Shown: positions 41,457 to 50,881 of the stretch, one piece after another | Layout of the letters: each line of letters opens with the position of its first letter | Position numbering within the stretch: position 1 is the first letter of the stretch | DNA from: SIG565 sp045656145 | GTDB taxonomy: Bacteria; Bacillota; Clostridia; Oscillospirales; Acutalibacteraceae | Assembly (NCBI GenBank): GCA_045656145.1 | Contig: JAZOQP010000040.1 | Location: 1-64,000 of the forward strand | Direction: 5' to 3' | Length of the DNA stretch: 64,000 bases | Notes under the pieces: generated by a model | The model's input: only the letters and a program-made list of their open reading frames with translations | Told to the model about the DNA's origin: nothing | Database searches by the model: none | Made by a program: the position numbers and the translations under genes

Positions 41457-42830
41457 TTAAATCTCCTCTAGCGATTTTGATTTTTGGACATCCTTGTTTT
41501 CTTCCACATTAAAACCCTCTGTGCTTTCCTTCATAAAGAGGATTTTAACCGTCATAAGCACAAGCTTTATATCCAAAAGTAAGGAATAACGCTCTATATA
41601 AATCAAGTCCATCTTGAGTTTATCTTCGGGACTTGTATTATATTTACCGTAAATTTGGGCGTAACCTGTAAGACCTGCCTTTACCCTATGGCGAAGGTCG
41701 AAATCAGGAAAGCGCTTAGTATATTCATAAACATTCTCTATTCTTTCAGGACGCGGACCCACAAATGACATAGAGCCGAAAAGAATATTAAATAACTGCG
41801 GAAGTTCATCAAGCCTTAGTGGACGAATAACTTTGCCTACAGCGGTTATTCTGTCATCATTATCTGTGGCCTTCTTAGCGCCATCCTTTTCGGCATCCTC
41901 AACCATTGAGCGAAACTTTAAAACATTGAAAATTTTACCGCCCTTAGTTATTCGGTTTTGCCTGAAAAAGATTTTCCCGCCATCACAAATTTTGATTGAA
42001 ATTGCTATAATAAGCATAATTGGTGAAGAAACAATAATTCCTACAAGCGAAATAATTATATCAAGAAGTCGCTTAATTCCCTCCTGCTCAATAGTAAGGC
42101 CTCTATTTTTACACATAAGCACGGGAGTATCGGAAATTTGAATATGATAACTGCTGCCGATTATAATATCGGTGCTGGAAGGAAGCACATATACCCTCTT
42201 CATTTTTGAATAGCAATATCTTAAGATATCATATTTTTCTTCATTTCCAATATCGCAGATAATAACGCCATCATAATCCTTTATGAGTTCTTTAATTTCC
42301 TCAACACTCTTAGCTTTAAGAGAAACACCCAATGGAATTTCAAAGCGCTCGGGGATTTTTTTCATTTTGCGAATAAGGTCATCGCCCTTAGTTTCATTAT
42401 CAAAAATGGCTAACATTCTTCTTGCAGGATAAAGCTTAAAATAAATGGTATTTGCGCAATAAACATTGAGAATGCATATACCTATTTGCAAAAGAAGCGC
42501 CCAAAAAATAGGCTGAAGAGGAACATAGGCTCGCGATAAAAGGCAAAGTTCAATATAAACAATAAAATTTGTAAAAAGAAGTGCTAAAGACTGGCTATAA
42601 ATTATTTCATGAAGGCGATAAATTCCTATACGAAAACCGCCATATAATACATTAAATGTTACGAGAATAGCAATATAAGATATAACAATTAAAACATTCC
42701 CCATCAAGTTATAGGCAGAGAATGAATACACATTCTGCAAAATGCTTATAAATGAAAACAGCATTGCCATAATCATAAGCATTTTAACAGATAACATTAT
42801 GCTCTTTCTGAATTTCACTAAAAATCTCAT
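41457..42830 (-). CDS. Polyprenyl-phosphate sugar phosphotransferase (WcaJ-like)
   Basis: A 457-residue initiating glycosyl-1-phosphate transferase that would load the first sugar phosphate of a polysaccharide onto undecaprenyl phosphate in the membrane. Four N-terminal hydrophobic segments (residues ~10-135) are followed by a CoA-binding-like soluble part and the catalytic bacterial-sugar-transferase domain (residues ~265-457): KRLLDIIISLVGIIV, FFRQNRITKGGKIFNVLKFRSM, LDELPQLFNILFGSMSFVGPRPE and HRVKAGLTGYAQIYG. Only this gene and the nucleotidyltransferase form the operon; the rest of the glycan pathway is elsewhere. Confidence 0.9.
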   Translation of the reverse strand: MRFLVKFRKSIMLSVKMLMIMAMLFSFISILQNVYSFSAYNLMGNVLIVISYIAILVTFNVLYGGFRIGIYRLHEIIYSQSLALLFTNFIVYIELCLLSRAYVPLQPIFWALLLQIGICILNVYCANTIYFKLYPARRMLAIFDNETKGDDLIRKMKKIPERFEIPLGVSLKAKSVEEIKELIKDYDGVIICDIGNEEKYDILRYCYSKMKRVYVLPSSTDIIIGSSYHIQISDTPVLMCKNRGLTIEQEGIKRLLDIIISLVGIIVSSPIMLIIAISIKICDGGKIFFRQNRITKGGKIFNVLKFRSMVEDAEKDGAKKATDNDDRITAVGKVIRPLRLDELPQLFNILFGSMSFVGPRPERIENVYEYTKRFPDFDLRHRVKAGLTGYAQIYGKYNTSPEDKLKMDLIYIERYSLLLDIKLVLMTVKILFMKESTEGFNVEENKDVQKSKSLEEI

Positions 42831-42866
42831 AAGAACCTCTAAATAAGGTAAAGTTTATACACTATT

Positions 42867-42896
42867 AATATATAATAAAACCTTGTGTTTTGTCAA
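42867..42896 (-). promoter_or_regulatory. Promoter of the sugar transferase operon
   Basis: Minus strand: TTGACA (42896-42891), 18-base spacer, TATATT (42872-42867), about 37 bases before the start. Confidence 0.65.
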
Positions 42897-42902
42897 GTGA
42901 AG

Positions 42903-42930
42903 AAACCTTCAAGGAAAGCCTTGAAGGTTT
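42903..42930 (-). terminator. Hairpin terminator of ligA
   Basis: AAACCTTCAAGG (42903-42914) and CCTTGAAGGTTT (42919-42930), a perfect 12-base stem with an AAAG loop, five bases after the ligA stop. The downstream T-run is short (TTTCTT), so termination may be partial. Confidence 0.6.
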
Positions 42931-42934
42931 TACG

Positions 42935-44908
42935 CTAAATATTTAAATTTTCTTCGTTGATAATCATAATGCCGAGTTCTTTAGCTTTTGAAAGCTTGCT
43001 TCCTGCATTTTCGCCGCAAAGAACAATATCGGTTTTTTTAGAAACCGAGCCCGTTACCTTAGCACCTAATAGGCGGAGTTTATCGCCCAATTCATCCCTT
43101 GTGAAGTTCTTAAAAGAGCCTGTAATAACAACAGTTTTTCCATAAAATTCACTTGAAGTGTCAATAACTTTTTCTTGCTTTTCAAGCTCTAAAATGCCAC
43201 ATAATTCTTTAAATTCTTCCCTATTTTGCGGAATTTTAAACCAATTATGAATTTGGGTGTTAATACTTTCTCCAAAGCCCTGAATAGAGGTAAAATCGAA
43301 ACTTTCTTCTATAGCTTTCAAGAATGCCTGCGCATCCCCAAAAAACCTTTCTTCAATAAGCCTTGCAGCATTTTTTCCAAGAAGTGAAATATTCATTGCA
43401 ACAAGCAAATTTGAAAGGCTTGTTTTCTTAGCATTTTCCAAAGAATCACACAAATTATTATATGATTTTTCGCCAAAGCCTTCAAGGTTTATTATCTCCT
43501 CTTTAAAGCTTGGAAGAGCGAAAATATCGATTAATTTTTTAATAAATCCAAGCTTTACAAAGCGCTTAATGGTTGACTCGCTAAGCCCCTCAATATTCAT
43601 TGCGCTTTTGCTTACAAAATGGGTGTATTTCTTAATTTGTTTGCCGGCGCAATTCTCATTTTCGCAATAAAGCACCTTTATAATACTATCGCCGTTATTA
43701 GTGGTTTTAACACGTGTCGGAGCCTTACAAATTGGGCAAAATTCAGGAAACGAAAGAGAATATTCTTCATTTTCCTTTGCCGAAAGATTCCTTTCAACAT
43801 GCGGAATTATCATATTCCTTTTTGAAACTAAAATTTCATCCCCAATATTAAGCTTTAGGTTTTCAATAAAGGTCATATTATGAAGGCTTGCGCGCTCAAC
43901 AATAGTGTTATCAATCTCCACTGCCGAAAACTCAGCAACGGGGGTTAACTGACCTGTTCGCGATATATTCCACTCAATAGAATTAAGCACGGTTTTAAAC
44001 TGCGGGTCGGAAAATTTATAGGCAATTCCATCCTTAAAATGATGACTTGTTTTTCCCTGAGCCTTGCAATATTCAACATCATCAAAAGAGAAAACAATTC
44101 CATCAATGGGATAATTTTTCTCATTTGCAATATTTTTAAGGGTTATTATTTTTTCCTTGATGGTTTCTTTAATGTCATTCTTATCTGCCAATAAAATATC
44201 GAGCTTTGAAAAGCCAAAATCGGCTAACTTTTTAAGTTTTTCGGTTTTAGTGGGTAATTCTTCCAAGCCCTTTAAAACGTTAAAAGGAATAAACATTACA
44301 CCGCGCGCAGCGCAAACCGAAGAATCAAGCTGACGAACCGAACCTGCCGCTAAATTTCTCGGAGTTGAATATTTTTCCTCATCATTCTCAATACTCTCAT
44401 TGATAACATTAAAGGTTTCAATATCAATAAAGGCTTCGCCGCTGACGGTTAAGGGCTCTAAATACGGAATCTTCTTAGGAATTCCCGCTATTACCCTTGC
44501 ATTATGGGTTATAACCTCGCCCTCGTTTCCATCTCCTCTTGTTGCCGCCTCAACCATTTCGCCGCCTGAATATGTGATTTTAACGGTAAGGCCATCAAGC
44601 TTTAGCGCCAAATAGCCATCCGATTTTAAGCACATATCCAAAACATCCTGCTCATCCTTTGTTTTAGCAAGGGATAAAAGCGGAATTTCATGGGTTGTTT
44701 TCTCAAGCGCACTCTTAACCTCATAGCCTGCCCTTTGGGTTGGAGAATTCTCCAATACATACCCTGTTTCACGCTCTAAAAGGCTTAATTCATCAAAGAG
44801 AGCATCAAATTCCGCATCTGACAAGGTGGGATTATTTTTATTATAATACTCATCCGAGCACTTATTTAAAAAAGCTACCAATTCTTCAATTCGTTTTTGT
44901 TTTTCCAT
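42935..44908 (-). CDS. ligA: NAD-dependent DNA ligase
   Basis: A 657-residue LigA sealing nicks during replication and repair. Order of domains: adenylation domain with the lysine motif LALKLDGLTV, TRGDGNEGEVIT and SGEAFID; OB fold; four-cysteine zinc finger (CPICKAPT...CENENCAGKQ); helix-hairpin-helix repeats; C-terminal BRCT (TVVITGSFKNFTRDELGDKL). ATG 44908 is used because GGAG lies 7 bases before it, whereas the first ATG (44914) almost abuts that site. Slightly divergent from textbook LigA (KLDG in place of the common KIDG, shorter adenylation domain). Confidence 0.95.
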   Translation of the reverse strand: MEKQKRIEELVAFLNKCSDEYYNKNNPTLSDAEFDALFDELSLLERETGYVLENSPTQRAGYEVKSALEKTTHEIPLLSLAKTKDEQDVLDMCLKSDGYLALKLDGLTVKITYSGGEMVEAATRGDGNEGEVITHNARVIAGIPKKIPYLEPLTVSGEAFIDIETFNVINESIENDEEKYSTPRNLAAGSVRQLDSSVCAARGVMFIPFNVLKGLEELPTKTEKLKKLADFGFSKLDILLADKNDIKETIKEKIITLKNIANEKNYPIDGIVFSFDDVEYCKAQGKTSHHFKDGIAYKFSDPQFKTVLNSIEWNISRTGQLTPVAEFSAVEIDNTIVERASLHNMTFIENLKLNIGDEILVSKRNMIIPHVERNLSAKENEEYSLSFPEFCPICKAPTRVKTTNNGDSIIKVLYCENENCAGKQIKKYTHFVSKSAMNIEGLSESTIKRFVKLGFIKKLIDIFALPSFKEEIINLEGFGEKSYNNLCDSLENAKKTSLSNLLVAMNISLLGKNAARLIEERFFGDAQAFLKAIEESFDFTSIQGFGESINTQIHNWFKIPQNREEFKELCGILELEKQEKVIDTSSEFYGKTVVITGSFKNFTRDELGDKLRLLGAKVTGSVSKKTDIVLCGENAGSKLSKAKELGIMIINEENLNI

Positions 44909-45006
44909 AACCATACTCCGAAATTTTCTTTAAATTTATTATAACATATTTTATAATGAAAAAAAACAAATTTTTTGCAAAAATTAACCAATAGTTCATA
45001 AAGTTG

Positions 45007-45015
45007 TGTTATAAT
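45007..45015 (+). promoter_or_regulatory. Extended -10 promoter of the ABC transporter gene
   Basis: TGTTATAAT: a perfect TATAAT (45010-45015) with the TG extension; no good -35 box at the right distance. Confidence 0.55.
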
Positions 45016-45045
45016 AGTAAAAACTGGCAAAAAAGGAGCACTCTA

Positions 45046-47694
45046 ATGCTAAGATTGAAAAACATAGGCAAAAATTATAAGGTTGCCGAGGGCAAGGTTG
45101 AAGCCCTTAAAAACATTAATATTGATTTCCGTTCGAACGAGTTTGTGTCTGTCCTAGGTCAATCCGGTTGCGGCAAAACAACGCTTCTTAACATAATCGG
45201 CGGACTCGATGGTTATACCCATGGCGATCTCGTTATAAATGGAGTTTCTACCAAAAAATATAAGGACTGCGATTGGGATACCTATCGCAACCATAAGGTT
45301 GGCTTTATCTTCCAAAGTTATAATCTTATTCCGCATCAAAGTGTTTTAAAAAACGTTGAACTTGCCTTAACATTATCAGGTGTATCAAGAAAGGAAAGGC
45401 GCAAAAGAGCGGTTGACGCTTTAAATACAGTAGGTCTTGGCGACCAGCTTTATAAAAAGCCCAATCAAATGTCGGGCGGACAAATGCAGCGTGTTGCTAT
45501 TGCAAGAGCTCTTGTTAATAATCCCGATATTCTCTTGGCCGATGAGCCGACAGGTGCGCTGGATTCGGCAACAAGCCTACAGGTTATGGAACTTTTAAAG
45601 GAAATTGCCAAGGACCGCCTTGTTATTATGGTAACACATAACCCTGATTTAGCCAAAGAATATTCAACACGAATTATAAAGCTTTTAGATGGCGAAATAA
45701 TCAGCGATTCTATGCCGCTAAGCGCCGAAGAAGCCGCTAAAGAAGACGAAAAAGAGGCTTTACAAAAGGTTAAAAAGAGAAGAAAAGAAAAGAGTGTTTC
45801 GATGTCATTCTTCACAGCATTGGCACTCAGCTTCAATAACCTTATGACAAAAAAAGCCAGAACATTTATGACTTCGTTTGCGGGAAGTATAGGCATTATT
45901 GGTATTGCCCTTATTTTATCCCTTTCAAACGGAATTCAGCTTTATATTGATAAAGTACAAGAGGACACACTTTCCTCCTATCCGCTAACCCTTGAAGAAA
46001 CAACACTTGATATGGCAGGCATGATGACCGCTATGATAGGCGCTCAAAATTCCGAGAAAAATATAGCCGATGGTCAAATACAATCAAACAACATTATGAC
46101 CGATATGTTAAGCGCTGTATCAAAAGGGGCTACCGAAAATAATCTTAAAGAATTTAAGAAATATATCGAAAGCGGAAAATCGAATATTAATGATTTTGTG
46201 AGCGATATTCAGTATTCATATTCTACACAAATGAACATTTACTCCGCCGATACCAAAGAGGGACTCTATCAAGTAAACCCCGGTAAAGTTTTCGAAAATC
46301 TCGGTTTTGGCTCGATGAGTGGCGACTCTTCCTCCCTTATGGGCAGCGCGCAAAGTGCCATGAGCAACACAGATGTTTTTATGGAGATGCTCGATAACCC
46401 CGAACTGCTTAATAGCCAATACGATGTTTTAAGCGGTAAAATGCCCGAAAAATATAACGAAATAGTGCTTATTATTGATAAGGATAACACCGTTAGCGAT
46501 TACACCCTTTACACCTTAGGACTTATGGATGAAAAAGAACTTGATAAGATGTCTAAGGCTATTTTAAACGGCGAAGAATTCGAATCGAAAACCGCAAAAT
46601 TCACCCTTGATTACATTTTAAAGCAGGAATTTAAGTTGTTAATCAACACCGATTATTTTGAAAAAGAGGATAAAATTTGGGTGGATAAATCGGATGATGA
46701 GGTTTATATGCAAAAGAAAATCGATTCGGCAGAGAGCCTTAAAATCGTTGGAGTTTTGCGCCCGAAGGATGACACCTCAACTTCTACAACAGGTGGCAGA
46801 GTGGGTTACCTTAAAACCCTTTCTGAGCACCTCATTAACAAGGTAAATAATTCAGAGATTGTTAAAGAACAAAAGGAAAATAGCGATACCGATGTTTTCA
46901 CGCTTCTCCCCTTTGAAACCGAAGAAAAGAAAACCTTAAAAGACATTTTGGATTATGGTGAAACCCTTCCCGAAAGCGAAAAAATGCAACTCAATATGTC
47001 TATCCAGAGTATGCGCCAAAACGGAATGAGTGATGAAAGAATCGCCGAAATGCTCTCTTCCACCATATTTAAAAGTTCTAAATCAACCTATGAAGAAAAT
47101 CTCAAAATAATGGGCGTTTCTTCCCTGGACGAACCAAGCACAATAAACATTTACCCAAAAGATTTTGAAAGCAAAGAAAGCATTCTTAATATAATTGAAA
47201 CATATAATGAGAACACCGAAGAGGAAAACAAAATTACCTACACCGATTATATAGGTATTATGATGTCCTCGGTTACAACCATCATTTCAGCTATAAGCTA
47301 TATTCTGATAGCTTTCGTTGCAATTTCCCTTGTTGTTTCCTCAATTATGATAGGAATTATAACCTATATTTCGGTTTTGGAGCGCACAAAGGAAATTGGT
47401 ATTTTGCGCGCAATTGGTGCTTCAAAGCGCGATATTTCCCGAGTTTTCAATGCTGAAACGCTTATTATAGGATTAATTTCCGGTGTTATAGGAATTGGCG
47501 GAACTCTGCTTTTGAACATTCCCATCAACTATATTGTTCATAATGTTGCTGAAATTTCAGCAAACGCCACCCTCCCAACCGCCGCCGCATTAATCTTAAT
47601 TGCAATAAGTATGTTCCTAACCTTTATTGCAGGACTCTTCCCATCAAAAATCGCCGCTAATAAAGACCCTGTTGTTGCGCTCAGAACAGAATAG
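45046..47694 (+). CDS. MacB-like ABC transporter, ATPase fused to FtsX-type permease
   Basis: An 882-residue protein. Residues ~1-230 are a LolD/MacB-type ATPase: Walker A GQSGCGKTT, signature MSGGQMQRVAIARAL, Walker B ILLADEPTGALDS. After a charged linker a first membrane helix (~283-310) is followed by a ~430-residue extracellular region and three C-terminal helices (~745-880: LIAFVAISLVVSSIMIGIIT, ERTKEIGILRAIGASKRDI, LILIAISMFLTFIAGLFPSK). Such proteins are mechanotransmission pumps rather than simple channels, acting on peptides, antibiotics or lipoproteins. ATG 45046 has AAGGAG upstream. Substrate unknown. Confidence 0.88.
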   Translation: MLRLKNIGKNYKVAEGKVEALKNINIDFRSNEFVSVLGQSGCGKTTLLNIIGGLDGYTHGDLVINGVSTKKYKDCDWDTYRNHKVGFIFQSYNLIPHQSVLKNVELALTLSGVSRKERRKRAVDALNTVGLGDQLYKKPNQMSGGQMQRVAIARALVNNPDILLADEPTGALDSATSLQVMELLKEIAKDRLVIMVTHNPDLAKEYSTRIIKLLDGEIISDSMPLSAEEAAKEDEKEALQKVKKRRKEKSVSMSFFTALALSFNNLMTKKARTFMTSFAGSIGIIGIALILSLSNGIQLYIDKVQEDTLSSYPLTLEETTLDMAGMMTAMIGAQNSEKNIADGQIQSNNIMTDMLSAVSKGATENNLKEFKKYIESGKSNINDFVSDIQYSYSTQMNIYSADTKEGLYQVNPGKVFENLGFGSMSGDSSSLMGSAQSAMSNTDVFMEMLDNPELLNSQYDVLSGKMPEKYNEIVLIIDKDNTVSDYTLYTLGLMDEKELDKMSKAILNGEEFESKTAKFTLDYILKQEFKLLINTDYFEKEDKIWVDKSDDEVYMQKKIDSAESLKIVGVLRPKDDTSTSTTGGRVGYLKTLSEHLINKVNNSEIVKEQKENSDTDVFTLLPFETEEKKTLKDILDYGETLPESEKMQLNMSIQSMRQNGMSDERIAEMLSSTIFKSSKSTYEENLKIMGVSSLDEPSTINIYPKDFESKESILNIIETYNENTEEENKITYTDYIGIMMSSVTTIISAISYILIAFVAISLVVSSIMIGIITYISVLERTKEIGILRAIGASKRDISRVFNAETLIIGLISGVIGIGGTLLLNIPINYIVHNVAEISANATLPTAAALILIAISMFLTFIAGLFPSKIAANKDPVVALRTE

Positions 47695-47704
47695 AGGTTT
47701 TAAA

Positions 47705-48373
47705 ATGTTTTTTAGTAACTTTTTTAAAAACAACACATTTTGCCCTAAAAAACATCCTGATAAAAAGGATATTTCACACCTGTTATATCTTATCATTCTG
47801 CCTATATATCTTGCGCTTTTCTTTTTGGCAGAGCATTTGGTAACCGATAATTATTGGGTGTCGTTTATCCCGCTTGATAATGCTATTCCCTTCTGCGAAT
47901 GGTTTATAATCCCCTACTGTGTTTGGTACCCATTTATGTTTTTTATGGGGCTTTACCTATTAAAAAACGACCATTTGGGATTTAAAAAATTTATGAGTTT
48001 TATTGGGCTTAGTTTTATTACAAGTGTGTTAATATTCTTAATTTTTCCAACAGGGCAAAACCTTCGTCCCGAAGTTTTTCAAAACGATAATATATTAACC
48101 AAAATTATAGCGAGCCTATATAAAAGCGATACTAACACCAATGTTTTGCCAAGTTTGCATGTGGTGGGTGCTTTAGCCGTTCCGTTTGCGGCACAAAATA
48201 ATAAAAATCTTAAAAAGCCGTTTATTTTACTGCTCCTTTACCTTGTTGCCGCCGCTATTATAATCTCAACCGTTTTTATAAAGCAACACTCTGTTTTGGA
48301 TGTTTTTGTGGCTATTCCCTATTCGCTGATTTTCTATTTTTTAGTGTATAAATTAATGTTTAAAAAAGCCTAG
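47705..48373 (+). CDS. PAP2-family membrane phosphatase-like protein
   Basis: A 222-residue integral membrane protein with about five to six helices. Reduced PAP2 motifs are visible: NVLPSLHVVGALAV (PSLH for PSGH) and FIKQHSVLDVF (H-x-x-x-D). The family removes phosphate from lipid phosphates, or transfers inositol phosphate (Aur1-like members use the PSLH form). It follows the ABC gene by 10 bases, so it is the second cistron. ATG 47705 with GAGG upstream is preferred; the frame runs further upstream inside the ABC gene without a ribosome site. Confidence 0.75.
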   Translation: MFFSNFFKNNTFCPKKHPDKKDISHLLYLIILPIYLALFFLAEHLVTDNYWVSFIPLDNAIPFCEWFIIPYCVWYPFMFFMGLYLLKNDHLGFKKFMSFIGLSFITSVLIFLIFPTGQNLRPEVFQNDNILTKIIASLYKSDTNTNVLPSLHVVGALAVPFAAQNNKNLKKPFILLLLYLVAAAIIISTVFIKQHSVLDVFVAIPYSLIFYFLVYKLMFKKA

Positions 48374-48392
48374 TTTCAAAACTAGGCTTTTT
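48363..48392 (+). terminator. Terminator of the ABC-PAP2 operon
   Basis: AAAAAGCCTAGTTT (48363-48376) and AAACTAGGCTTTTT (48379-48392), ending in a T-run; the PAP2 stop lies inside the stem. Confidence 0.88.
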
Positions 48393-48460
48393 ATTTTGCT
48401 TTACGACATTAAAATTCAAAAATTTACAGCAAAAATCGTGTTATTTTTTTAACAGTCCCA

Positions 48461-48489
48461 TTGACCTATTTATATATATATGATATTAT
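48461..48489 (+). promoter_or_regulatory. Promoter of the pyruvate formate-lyase genes
   Basis: TTGACC (48461-48466), 17-base spacer, TATTAT (48484-48489), 33 bases before the GTG start. Confidence 0.75.
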
Positions 48490-48521
48490 ATCTATGTATG
48501 TAAAAAAGAGAGGTAGATTTT

Positions 48522-50624
48522 GTGTTTTACAGAGATTATGAAGGATGGTACGGTTTTGAAGACGGTACCTGGACAAAAGAAATTAATGTTAGAAGCTTTA
48601 TCAAGCATAACTTCACCCCCTATGATGGAGATGAGGCTTTCTTGGCGGGCCCCACAAATGCCACAAAGGCATTATGGGAGCAGGTTTTAGAGCTTTCTAA
48701 GAAAGAAAGAGAAGCAGGCGGAGTTTTAGATATGGATACCAAAATTATATCCACTATCACTTCTCACGGCCCCGCTTATCTTGATAAAGAAAAGGAAAAG
48801 ATTGTTGGTTTCCAAACGGACAAGCCATTTAAGCGCGCGCTTATGCCTTATGGCGGCATCCGTATGGCCGAAAAGGCTTGTAAGGATAATGGCTATGAAT
48901 TAGACCCCACCGTTAAGGAGTTTTTCACAGTTCACAGAAAAACCCATAACGCAGGCGTGTTTGATGCATACACTCCCGAAATGAGAGCCTGTCGCTCAAG
49001 CCACATTATTACAGGTCTTCCCGATGCTTATGGCCGAGGCAGAATTATCGGCGACTACCGCAGAGTAGCACTCTATGGTGTAGACCGCCTTATTGAAGAC
49101 AAGGAAGAACAAAAGGTTACAACCCGTTCGGCTATGTATGAGGATATTATTCGCGACCGCGAAGAACTATCCGAACAAATCAGAGCCTTGGAAGATTTAA
49201 AGAAAATGGCTGCTTCTTACGGCTTCGATATTTCTCTTCCCGCAACCGATACCAAAGAGGCTATTCAGTGGCTATACTTTGGTTATCTCGCTGCAGTTAA
49301 GGAACAAAACGGCGCCGCTATGTCTCTCGGACGCACCTCTACCTTTATCGATATTTATGCCGAGCGTGATTTAAAAGCAGGAAAATATACCGAAACCGAG
49401 CTTCAGGAAATGATAGACCATTTCATTATGAAGCTTCGCCTTATAAAGTTTGCAAGAACCCCCGAATATAACGCTTTATTCTCAGGCGATCCTCAATGGG
49501 TTACCGAATCAATAGGCGGTGTTGCGGTTGATGGCAGACACATGGTTACCAAAACCTCCTACCGCTATTTGCACACACTTCATAATCTCGGCGCTGCGCC
49601 CGAGCCCAACCTTACGGTTTTATGGTCAACAAGACTTCCTTTAAACTTTAAGCGTTTCTGCGCTAAGGTTTCGATAGAAACTTCATCGGTTCAATATGAA
49701 AATGATGACCTTATGCGCTTCCACCATGGCGATGACTATGCTATTGCTTGCTGCGTATCATCCATGCGCCTCGGTAAAGAAATGCAGTTCTTCGGAGCCC
49801 GCGCAAACCTGGCTAAATGCTTGCTTTATGCGATTAACGGCGGTATTGATGAAATTTCAGGAAAGCAGATAGGCCCAGCCTACCGCCCAATTACCAGCGA
49901 ATATTTAGACTATGATGAGGTTATGAAAAAATATGATGCAATGATGGAATGGCTCGCAGGAGTTTATGTAAACACCCTTAATGTTATCCATTATATGCAT
50001 GATAAATATTGTTACGAAAAGCTCCAAATGGCGCTTCACGATAAGGAAGTTACACGTTGGTTTGCAACAGGTATTGCAGGTCTGTCTGTCGTTGCCGACT
50101 CACTTTCGGCAATTAAATACGCTAAGGTTAAGGTTATCCGCAATGAAAATGGCGTTGCAACCGATTATGAAGTTGAGGGTGATTTCCCGAAATATGGTAA
50201 CGATGATGACCGCGTTGACTCAATTGCTTATTCAATAGTTCATAAATTTATGGAGCACATAAGAAAATACCACACCTATAGAAACGGTATTGCAACCACC
50301 TCTATTTTAACCATTACTTCAAATGTTGTTTATGGTAAAAACACAGGTGCCACACCCGATGGCAGAAAGAAAGGCATTGCATTCGCTCCCGGCGCTAACC
50401 CAATGCACAGAAGAGATACCAATGGTGCTGTATCTTCCCTTGCCTCGGTTGCAAAACTTCCCTTCCGCGATGCGCAGGATGGCATTTCGAACACATTCTC
50501 AATCATTCCGGGCGCGCTCGGTAAGGATGATAAAATCTTTGCAGGCGATATCGAAGTGGATTTTGAATGCACCGATGGTGCTTGCATGTCCCCCACTCTT
50601 TTTGAAGGCCTTGATGCCGAATAA
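48522..50624 (+). CDS. pflB: Pyruvate formate-lyase, catalytic part lacking the glycyl-radical domain
   Basis: A 700-residue PflB barrel that splits pyruvate plus CoA into acetyl-CoA and formate. The catalytic cysteine pair is Cys410-Cys411 (IACCVSSMRLGKEMQFFGAR). Other PflB blocks are present: WYGFEDGTWTKEI, NFTPYDGDEAFL and NTFSIIPGALGKDD. It ends with a short tail (DFECTDGACMSPTLFEG) after the point where normal PFL continues into the C-terminal glycyl loop; that loop is the next gene. GTG start with GAGAGG upstream. Only the complex of both polypeptides should be active. Confidence 0.93.
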   Translation: MFYRDYEGWYGFEDGTWTKEINVRSFIKHNFTPYDGDEAFLAGPTNATKALWEQVLELSKKEREAGGVLDMDTKIISTITSHGPAYLDKEKEKIVGFQTDKPFKRALMPYGGIRMAEKACKDNGYELDPTVKEFFTVHRKTHNAGVFDAYTPEMRACRSSHIITGLPDAYGRGRIIGDYRRVALYGVDRLIEDKEEQKVTTRSAMYEDIIRDREELSEQIRALEDLKKMAASYGFDISLPATDTKEAIQWLYFGYLAAVKEQNGAAMSLGRTSTFIDIYAERDLKAGKYTETELQEMIDHFIMKLRLIKFARTPEYNALFSGDPQWVTESIGGVAVDGRHMVTKTSYRYLHTLHNLGAAPEPNLTVLWSTRLPLNFKRFCAKVSIETSSVQYENDDLMRFHHGDDYAIACCVSSMRLGKEMQFFGARANLAKCLLYAINGGIDEISGKQIGPAYRPITSEYLDYDEVMKKYDAMMEWLAGVYVNTLNVIHYMHDKYCYEKLQMALHDKEVTRWFATGIAGLSVVADSLSAIKYAKVKVIRNENGVATDYEVEGDFPKYGNDDDRVDSIAYSIVHKFMEHIRKYHTYRNGIATTSILTITSNVVYGKNTGATPDGRKKGIAFAPGANPMHRRDTNGAVSSLASVAKLPFRDAQDGISNTFSIIPGALGKDDKIFAGDIEVDFECTDGACMSPTLFEGLDAE

Positions 50625-50641
50625 TTTATAGGAGAATTTCA

Positions 50642-50881
50642 ATGGATAAAAACAATCAGATAGATAACTTAGTATCCCTTTTAGATGGTTACTGTGAAAA
50701 AGGCGGACATCACTTAAATGTTAATGTTTTTACAAAAGAAACATTGCTTGATGCTCAGGCCCATCCCGAAAAATACCCGCAGCTCACCGTTCGAGTAAGC
50801 GGTTACGCAGTTAACTTCATTAAACTCACAAAGGAACAGCAGGACGAGGTTATTTCCCGTACCTTCCACGATAAAATCTAA
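50642..50881 (+). CDS. Stand-alone glycyl-radical domain of pyruvate formate-lyase
   Basis: A 79-residue protein equal to the C-terminal domain of PflB: LVSLLDGYCEKGGHHLNVNV, then LLDAQAHPEKYPQLTVRVSG and YAVNF, with the radical glycine at position 54 of RVSGYA. A clear GGAG site lies 7 bases before the ATG, 17 bases after the large-subunit stop, and its own stop overlaps the pflA start. It resembles GrcA/YfiD, which in E. coli replaces a damaged PFL C-terminus, but here the large subunit has no such domain of its own, so this piece should be essential. Confidence 0.93.
   Translation: MDKNNQIDNLVSLLDGYCEKGGHHLNVNVFTKETLLDAQAHPEKYPQLTVRVSGYAVNFIKLTKEQQDEVISRTFHDKI

Noticed and set aside
50581..50660. 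Frameshift or sequencing error splitting pflB
   Set aside because: The large part ends with an extra tail and a normal stop, and the small part has its own GGAG ribosome site and ATG; a one-base change would not rejoin them.
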